NCBI GenBank assembly: GCA_928724745.1
Contig: CAKMXJ010000002.1
Location: 1,302,001-1,366,000 of the forward strand
Source: Anthracocystis setariae
Taxonomy: Eukaryota; Basidiomycota; Ustilaginomycetes; Ustilaginales; Ustilaginaceae
Length of the DNA: 64,000 bases
Direction: 5' to 3'
Part shown: positions 58,183 through 64,000 of the stretch, in pieces
How the letters are laid out: each line of letters opens with the position of its first letter
How positions within the stretch are numbered: position 1 is the first letter of the stretch
Made by a program: the position numbers and the translations under genes
Notes under the pieces: model-generated
What the model was told of the DNA's origin: nothing
Database searches by the model: none
Seen by the model: the letters and a program-made list of their open reading frames with translations, nothing else

Positions 58183-58222
58183 TGATTACGAATTGCTAAT
58201 GAGGGGTGGGTGGTGAAAGGGT

Positions 58223-59597
58223 TCAGCAGTAGCGAGCGCGCGGGGCGGTGGCGGTGGCGGTGGCGGTGACGATGGGGATGATGGGGTTGGCCAGGTAGTA
58301 GTCGGCCAAGCTCTTGGGTGTTTGCGGGGTGTTTGAGGTTGAGTGTGATGAAAGGAATTTGGTGAGCGATAGGGATGAGAGTGGGGGGAGGGGGGAGGAT
58401 GTTGCAATGGTGGCCGAACGTGGGCGTGGCGGGTGGGTGCGGATGGGGCCGAGGGTGGTGGTGGTGCTGTCATTGTGCGAGGTGCGCGAAATGGGTCGAT
58501 TAGGGGTCGAGAGGCGGCGTAGAGGGTAAATCGAAGCACGAGAGGTGCTCTGCGTTTGCTTGGGATGATGGACCAGATTGTCTGCACGGTACGGTGTGTA
58601 GTGGCGCGAGTCGCGGCGTAGCTGATGTTGTGATTGCAACTTGGTGGGCTCATATCGAGGCAGAAGCGGTTGATTTGGACAAGGACTCGCTCCCACCATG
58701 GGCTCTGGCGATAAAGATGGCGAAGTCGAGCACTGCAACTCGGCGCCGCCATAGAAATTGCGCTCGAGCGCATCTTGTGGTGATGGAAGCGCGGCCGAGG
58801 TGATTCTAGGAGGAGGTGCCCATAGCGCCGAAAGCTGTACGATGGAACTCTGAGCAAGCGAAGAGGGCTTCTCAAGATCAGGGCAATATGCCCAGTAATA
58901 ACCTTTACCTGGCTGAGTGTGATCGCGATCGAGCTTGACAAAGTAAGGCTGAGTGGAGAGGTTGTGACGCAATGTGTTCTTTGGTGGATAGGTGATAACA
59001 TCATGTGCGACGCCAAGTTAACTTAGTTACCTCTTTGCGTGGAGCCGATGCGAACTTGTCGCGATTTACAGTGCTTACCTTCCAACCGGTTCCTCGGATC
59101 GATGCTGCAAAGTATGGAAACTTTTCTTCCAGGTCGCGGTAGAGCTGGCTGAGCGTCAACTTTCCCTCGCGTCGCTTGAGAATGCACAGCTTGATGAGAT
59201 CGGTGTACGCAAGAGCCGGTTTGGTATCGCAAGTGCCGACGTCGAGGTTATCCCATAGTCTTTGGACTTGTTGGGATCGGAACAAGCGCGATTTGGAGAA
59301 TCCTTGATAACTGACTGAAGTCGAAGTGTATCTCGACTGCCTAGGAGAACGCAGGTGAGCAAGTTCTCGGTTATCCAGCGGCTCGGATGGCTGTGGATCA
59401 TGCGATGCAGTAGACCGAAGCTTCAAAGACCCAGAGCGAGACAAAGTGAAAGCCTCGGGCGGCTCAGGATGCAAAACGGGGACCATCTCCTTGTCTTGGC
59501 CAAGATGAACAAAGTTTGAGGGACGAGTTAGACAGGTGGTTCTGGAACATGCTGCTGGCATGGGAGTCAACAGGTCGTGTTGCTGAGACAGATACAT
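58223..59597 (-). CDS. Forkhead (winged-helix) transcription factor, two exons
   Basis: A nuclear DNA-binding regulator. Exon 1 is 59597-59079 and exon 2 is 58978-58223, with a 100-bp intron (GTAAGC to CAAAG) in phase 0 inside the forkhead domain. The joined frame encodes 424 residues. The forkhead domain is at about 126-205: KPALAYTDLIKLCILKRREG (helix 1), KLTLSQLYRDLEEKFPYFA (helix 2), GTGWK, then across the junction NTLRHNLSTQPYFVKLDRD (recognition helix 3) and GKGYYWAYCPD (wing). The recognition residues RHNLS are intact; the usual NSIRHNLS reads NTLRHNLS. The C-terminal half is Ser/Pro/Thr-rich and ends in a VTATATATAP repeat. The start at 59597 is the first ATG in a plausible frame; 59561 is an alternative. 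Confidence 0.82.
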
Positions 59598-62185
59598 GAT
59601 GTGTAATGCAGACGAGAGAACGAAGACGGAACTCGACTTGATGAGCCAAGGTCTGACAACGTTGAGGCTGAAACGAAGAATGTGATCTTCTTGCAATGCA
59701 CCGATGGCAGAGCAGGGAGGGGGGGGTTGGGGCTCGAAACATGCGATAGGCAGTTGCAAAGAAGCGACAACGAGGATTGCAAAGGACGCTTTATAGGCTT
59801 GGATGGTGATCTTGGGATTTGGCCGACGAGTTTGTGACAAGATGGCAAGCCAAGCAAGTTGACGGCTACGCCAGCCAGCAACGAACGACTTGTGTGCTTC
59901 AGCAGCGTATACAACTCTACAATCACCACGCTGCTGAGCTTGTTTTGCTTTGCCGTGAATTGGTGAGAGAGCGCATGGTCTAGGGTGGAAGATGACGAAA
60001 AGCAGATAGGCTATGGACTTGAACTTGGCCTGTTGAGCTCATAAGCGGAAGCGCCGTCTTTCAGCGAGATTCCCCAGATTCTGATGGCGTCAAGAAGAGA
60101 CAGTCGAGCTCGGTTTCATCGAGTGTGCACGTCAGATGCGAACCAGTATCGTTGCAACCGGTGGCCCGGACTTATTTCTGCTGTTTGTCCCGCCAAAGGT
60201 AGCTTAGACTGTGCATCGAGCTACTCGACTTTAGTTGGCCGGTCCGCAAGTTTTCAAAAAAAAAAAAGGACCAGATAAAGAAAAGATCGTCATATGCAAG
60301 ACGTGTGACGACAGGTGTCAATACAATCGGTGGGCGCTACACATGCAACTACAATAATGAGCATCGCAGCAGAGTACAGTACTGTATTTCTGGCTGGACG
60401 CTCACGGAGGAGCGTCGGTGCCATTTCAACTACAGTCGGGTATCTCTAAAAAAGATGATTGAGAGGTGTTGGATGATTTCGAGACAAAGTTCCCACGGTT
60501 AACAAGGTGGTGATTGCAAGCACATTGCTTCGCAAAGGGCTAAACACAGGCGCACACCGGTCAAGTTGCCTTCACACCGGTAACCAGCCAGCACGATACA
60601 GTAGATCGATATGTCGTTTGAAGCCGTGTCAACTGTTTCGCGTCTCGAGCCCATTCGCTGTTCATGTCTGCATAGCTCACTGCAGATATCCGGCAGTTGT
60701 CGGACCTGCACTCTGGCATGGATGAGCAGACGAGAGACTGACATTCAGATCAAGCTCAAGGTTTGGTTTATATCTCGGTCGGCGCTAGGTCTAGCTTCGC
60801 TGTGCTGGTTTGTGGGAATCAAGCACGCACATCTCGTACCTTGCGAGACACTCGTCAAGGACGGAGCCTCTGGGAGCGGTTCGTAAGTGCAGACCAAAGA
60901 GTGGGTCTCAACCTTGGTGGAAAAGAAGCAGTTGGCAAAGCAATTCGCAAGCTAGCTCATGCGATCCAGCAGCGGAGGTGGCCGCTGTTCGTCGCTTTGT
61001 TCTCAACAACGTGGCCGCCACAGTTTGCGTTGTTCTGTGGTGTGGAAGCGGCTTGCTTGCCAATCTGGCTTGGCAAGGCCTATTCTCAACAAGCTCATTC
61101 TCAGCACTCGAATTCAGAACCGTCTCTTGTGATCCGCTTATGAAGGCAGATGGCTCAGAGCATGTCCCTCGGTGCTGGCTTCTCCATCATTGACACTTAC
61201 TTGTAAGAGCTCCAAGCATTCCAAATGAAGGCGCTCATACTAGGCACGCAAGTACAAGCTCTTCTTTGTGGGAGCTTCGGAACGCAACTTGAGCTGAGTT
61301 ACGACGCTCGAAATGTGCAGATCACATCGAGGGATGCCCCAAGTCCTATGGCGTCAGTTTTATTGGCTTGCAATCTAGGATTTGGTCAGTTGCCCCACAG
61401 TTGGAGAAATGCCAAGCGTTACCTGTGCCTAGCAAACTGAAGTACAGCAACACCCACAGCATTGCCCACCTCCAATTCGTCAACGCAGACAACAGCAAAG
61501 CAGACAACATCTTGTTCAGTGCAGTGCTGTATGCGCATCACACTGTTGTGCGGGGGCCGGCGCACATTCCACCGTTGAGTCTGCTCAGCTGAATCTCTGC
61601 AGGTTCGATCCTACAAGCGCTAGCTGGATCGTCTAGAGCCTGTAAAATCAACACAGTCATGATGTCGCTTGTGTCCTTGGTCGCGCCGGAGTTAGGCTCG
61701 GCCATTTCAAGCTGCGCATCTGACGCAGATCGCCGCGAATAGACCGGTTTAGGTTGTGAGTTTGGAGCACGTTGCTCCGCGACGATACAGCCGCAATGAA
61801 GTGGAAGTTTGCGCTTCTTGGCGACGCGCTTCAACCTTTTCTCACAGTCTTGGCTCCCATCGTCCCACCACTTGCGAACAGGTTTGGCATCACGCTAGCC
61901 GACTCTCGGAACACACCATTGCCGTACAATCTCAACTTTGATTGTCTGGCAGAGAAAGAAGAAAAAAAATCAACAGATGAGGACGCATCCTTTGCTTTGC
62001 AAAAACATCGGACAGACGCATGCTGAAACAGGCACAGGAACACGCACATACACATGCACACAGCCTTGCTTGGCTTCTGTTTGCGAACGCAGAGATACAG
62101 GCACATTGATTGTGCATCTGTGCACACCAACCGGATCGCTTTCCGTCGAGTTGCAGCGTAACATACAGTAATTTGATGACCGTTT
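59598..62185. other. 2.6-kb stretch without a recognisable gene
   Basis: Only short, unrelated frames occur on both strands, none with recognisable domains, consistent splice sites or low-complexity signatures like the neighbouring genes. An A run (about 60257-60267) is present. The left side holds the forkhead promoter and the right side the dihydroorotase 3' end. It may hold non-coding transcripts, decayed sequence or a small gene that I cannot resolve. Confidence 0.5.
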
Positions 62186-63475
62186 TTACACAATCTCCCA
62201 AGCAAGACGCTTACCTGCCCAGAAGGGCACAACCTGAACCTTGGCTGCATCCGAGTCAGCCACTTGTTGGAACTCGGGATGGACGTAGACCGCAGGCACG
62301 GTCGCAGCCGATGAACCAGGCCCCACCCTGCGAAGCTTGATGCTGCCCTTTTCCATCTCTGCTGCATCGTCGTAGCCGTAGAACCTCCTGCCGTTCAAGC
62401 TGACATAGTTGGCGAGCTTGTCCAGCGCACCGAATCCTTCCAAGAGCGTTGCGCACAACGGCACAAGGATCGACGAGGTGTAGACACCGGCGGCGCACCC
62501 ACACGAGACAACACCGGTAGGCTCAAGCTCGTCACCACCACAAGAGGATGGTTTGGTTCCAGGCGCACCGTGCGTGACTGCAGATGGATACTTGTTGGCC
62601 AATGGGTGCGGTGCCGAGTCAGAGCCGAGGAAGAAGCGTGGGTGGCCTGCGTCGAGCATAAGTCACAGTGGTTGAAGCATGATAAGAGACAGAAGAAAGG
62701 TTGGTATGATACGCTTGCAGAGAATCAAAAAGATAGAGGAACGATTTCACTGTGCAGTGGTATGCTTACCTTGGCGAATGACATCGCGCAATGCCTGTCG
62801 GTCGTCGGGGTACTTTGCAACCGGCTTGCAGAAGTTGAGCGGCTTTCCAGCCCAGTCGTCGACGATGAGCTCGAGGTGGTGCGGTGTGATGGTGCAGCCC
62901 ACAGTATCACCGCACTGCTTGACAGCCTCTACGGCCTTGCGAGTGGTGGCGTGCTCGAGCACGATCTTGAGGTTGGGGAACTGGCGGTGGATTTTCAAGA
63001 GATGTGTCAAGAACTTTTCCTCGGCATTCAAGACGCAGATGCCCGCATCGGCGTTGGATGGCACCTCACCGTGCAGGTTGAGGATCATGTTGTGCTTCTG
63101 CATCTCTTCAAAGATGGGATAGTAGGTCTCGTAGTCCTCAATACCGCTGTCCGAGTTGGTCGTCACGCCACGCGGGTAGCTCTTGACCCCGCGCACCCCA
63201 TTCTGGGCTGCCTTTGCGATCTCGGCTGGCGTAAGTACGGGAGAGAGGTAGAGAGTGCCGATAAAGTTGGTCTTCGGAGCGATGGAGCGGAGTGACTCGA
63301 GGTATTCGGTTGCTTGCTGCGTCGAGGTGATCGGAGGCACCAGGTTGGGCATGACGTAGGCGAGCGAGACTCCACCGTCGGCGACATGCGGGGTGACGAG
63401 CTCCGACATCTTGCCCTGTCGGAGGTGGACGTGGAAGTCGGCCGGAGCGGGAAGGGTGATCTCTTGTGCGGACAT
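62186..63475 (-). CDS. URA4: Dihydroorotase (class II, homodimeric type), two exons
   Basis: This enzyme catalyses cyclisation of N-carbamoyl-L-aspartate to dihydroorotate, the third step of de novo pyrimidine synthesis, in the cytosol. Exon 1 is 63475-62770 and exon 2 is 62646-62186; the intron 62769-62647 (123 bp, GTAAGC to GACGCAG) is in phase 1. The joined frame encodes 388 residues starting MSAQEITLPAP. Metal ligands are seen: H15 and H17 (DFHVHLRQG), the carbamylated Lys near residue 98 (GVKSYPRGVTTNS), His in NLHGEVP, His in LEHATTRK and the catalytic Asp in FFLGSDSAPHP, which directly follows the splice junction. The C-terminus has CGCAAGVYTS and the LANYVSLNGRRFYGY motif. An insertion of about 20 residues precedes CGCAAG. 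The joined length is slightly longer than the bacterial PyrC form. Confidence 0.95.
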
Positions 63476-63609
63476 TGCGGCGTGGCGTTGGTGATTGGGG
63501 CGCCAAGGTGAGATGGTGGTGGCGCAAACGATGACAGCGTGGGCGGGGTCGTCGCAGTGGACAAACAAAATCACACATGTCGGTCGTGCTTCGGAGGGAA
63601 CCGACTTTT

Positions 63610-63642
<33 letters not shown>

Positions 63643-64000
63643 GAAGAAATGGTGTGGCGTGAAATCGTGAGAGTGATTTTGTTAGATTTATGATGTTGCG
63701 ATCCTTCCAACAGTGCAGCCGAAGAGCAACGTCAAGGGTCTAGCCGCGGTCGTGTGGATACTTTTTAAACTGGTGACTGTGACGTTGTGAAAGAGCAAAG
63801 CCATATGAACCTCGCTTGACGCTGATGATGGTCTGACAGGTGATGTTGAAACTGGCCAATTGGATCTTGAGCAAAGCTGCACTCTGTGTCATAGACACGG
63901 ATTTAAGCTTTCGATGTGCATCGAATCCCACGGTTGCCTGCCTCCACTCACGTTTGGCTGCGTTGCATTCTCGAGCTTCGGCTGATCCGGAGGCGGTGCG
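63476..64000. other. Upstream region of the dihydroorotase gene to window end
   Basis: 525 bp containing a poly-T tract of about 30 at 63612-63641. The promoter and 5' UTR of the dihydroorotase gene lie here. No gene is supported up to the window end. Confidence 0.55.

Noticed and set aside
60763..61193. Two overlapping plus-strand frames of about 126 codons
   Set aside because: No domain, no consistent ATG context and no neighbour support. They overlap each other in different frames.
61602..61611. GGTTCGATCC, a possible tRNA B box
   Set aside because: The flanks do not form a T-arm stem, there is no A box at a suitable distance and no acceptor pairing, so no tRNA is called.
61799..62026. 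Possible small protein starting MKWKFALLGDALQPFLTVLA
   Set aside because: The N-terminus looks weakly like a signal peptide, but no cleavage site, cysteine pattern or splice support was found and an antisense frame is equally open.
1..64000. CRISPR arrays, bacterial operons, riboswitches
   Set aside because: The window is eukaryotic (fungal). No direct-repeat/spacer array or bacterial signal was seen.

Overview
This window comes from a basidiomycete fungus, most likely a smut or close relative (Ustilaginomycotina). The grounds are very long intronless genes (a 1,843-codon MAPKKK and a 1,380-codon RasGEF), moderately high GC, short GT-AG introns where introns exist, long Ser/Pro-rich disordered proteins, and the fungal versions of PRP8, RPN11, VPS52, KGD2 and a class-II dihydroorotase. 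The assignment is from gene content and style only; no database was consulted.

Layout. 1-4.6 kb: 5' two thirds of PRP8 (minus). 5.1-7.8 kb: a small three-exon gene of unknown function, a CDC26-like APC/C subunit candidate, and a WTAP/Mum2-like coiled-coil protein. 8-10 kb: flavin monooxygenase with a C-terminal membrane anchor (minus). 10.5-15.7 kb: RPN11 (minus), an ARL8-type GTPase (plus) and VPS52 (plus). 15.7-26.9 kb: a divergent pair of signalling genes, an SSK2-type MAPKKK (minus) and an SH3-RasGEF of the CDC25 type (plus). 28.3-29.7 kb: KGD2. 31-46.4 kb: a nest of two Ty3/gypsy retrotransposons. 47-58 kb: two very large low-complexity proteins. 58.2-59.6 kb: forkhead factor (minus). 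62.2-63.5 kb: dihydroorotase (minus).

The accessory region is the interesting part. An outer Ty3/gypsy element (30963-46355; 198-bp LTRs, AACAC target duplication) has been split inside gag by a second, complete chromovirus (32481-42169; 1,111-bp LTRs, GCTAC target duplication). Both look recent: one difference between LTRs in each pair. Removing the inner element in silico shows that the outer gag and pol are in one frame separated by a single TAG, followed after 7 nt by a strong hairpin, which looks like stop-codon readthrough. The inner element shows a Tf1/sushi-like self-priming signature (a primer-binding site complementary to 10 nt of its own LTR near the inferred transcript start), an AUG-free leader of about 640 nt, and gag and pol joined by an ATGA stop/start overlap. 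Between its pol and 3' LTR it carries a spliced gene on the opposite strand. Splicing assembles the spacing C-x2-C-x6-C-x19-C-x2-C-x6-C, which resembles a fungal Zn2Cys6 cluster. This antisense cargo gene is the best candidate here for an undescribed system.

The remaining genes are core housekeeping and signalling functions (splicing, proteasome, GARP tethering, TCA cycle, pyrimidine synthesis, HOG and Ras pathways) with no operon-like logic. Stretches without a gene are mainly divergent promoters and simple repeats.
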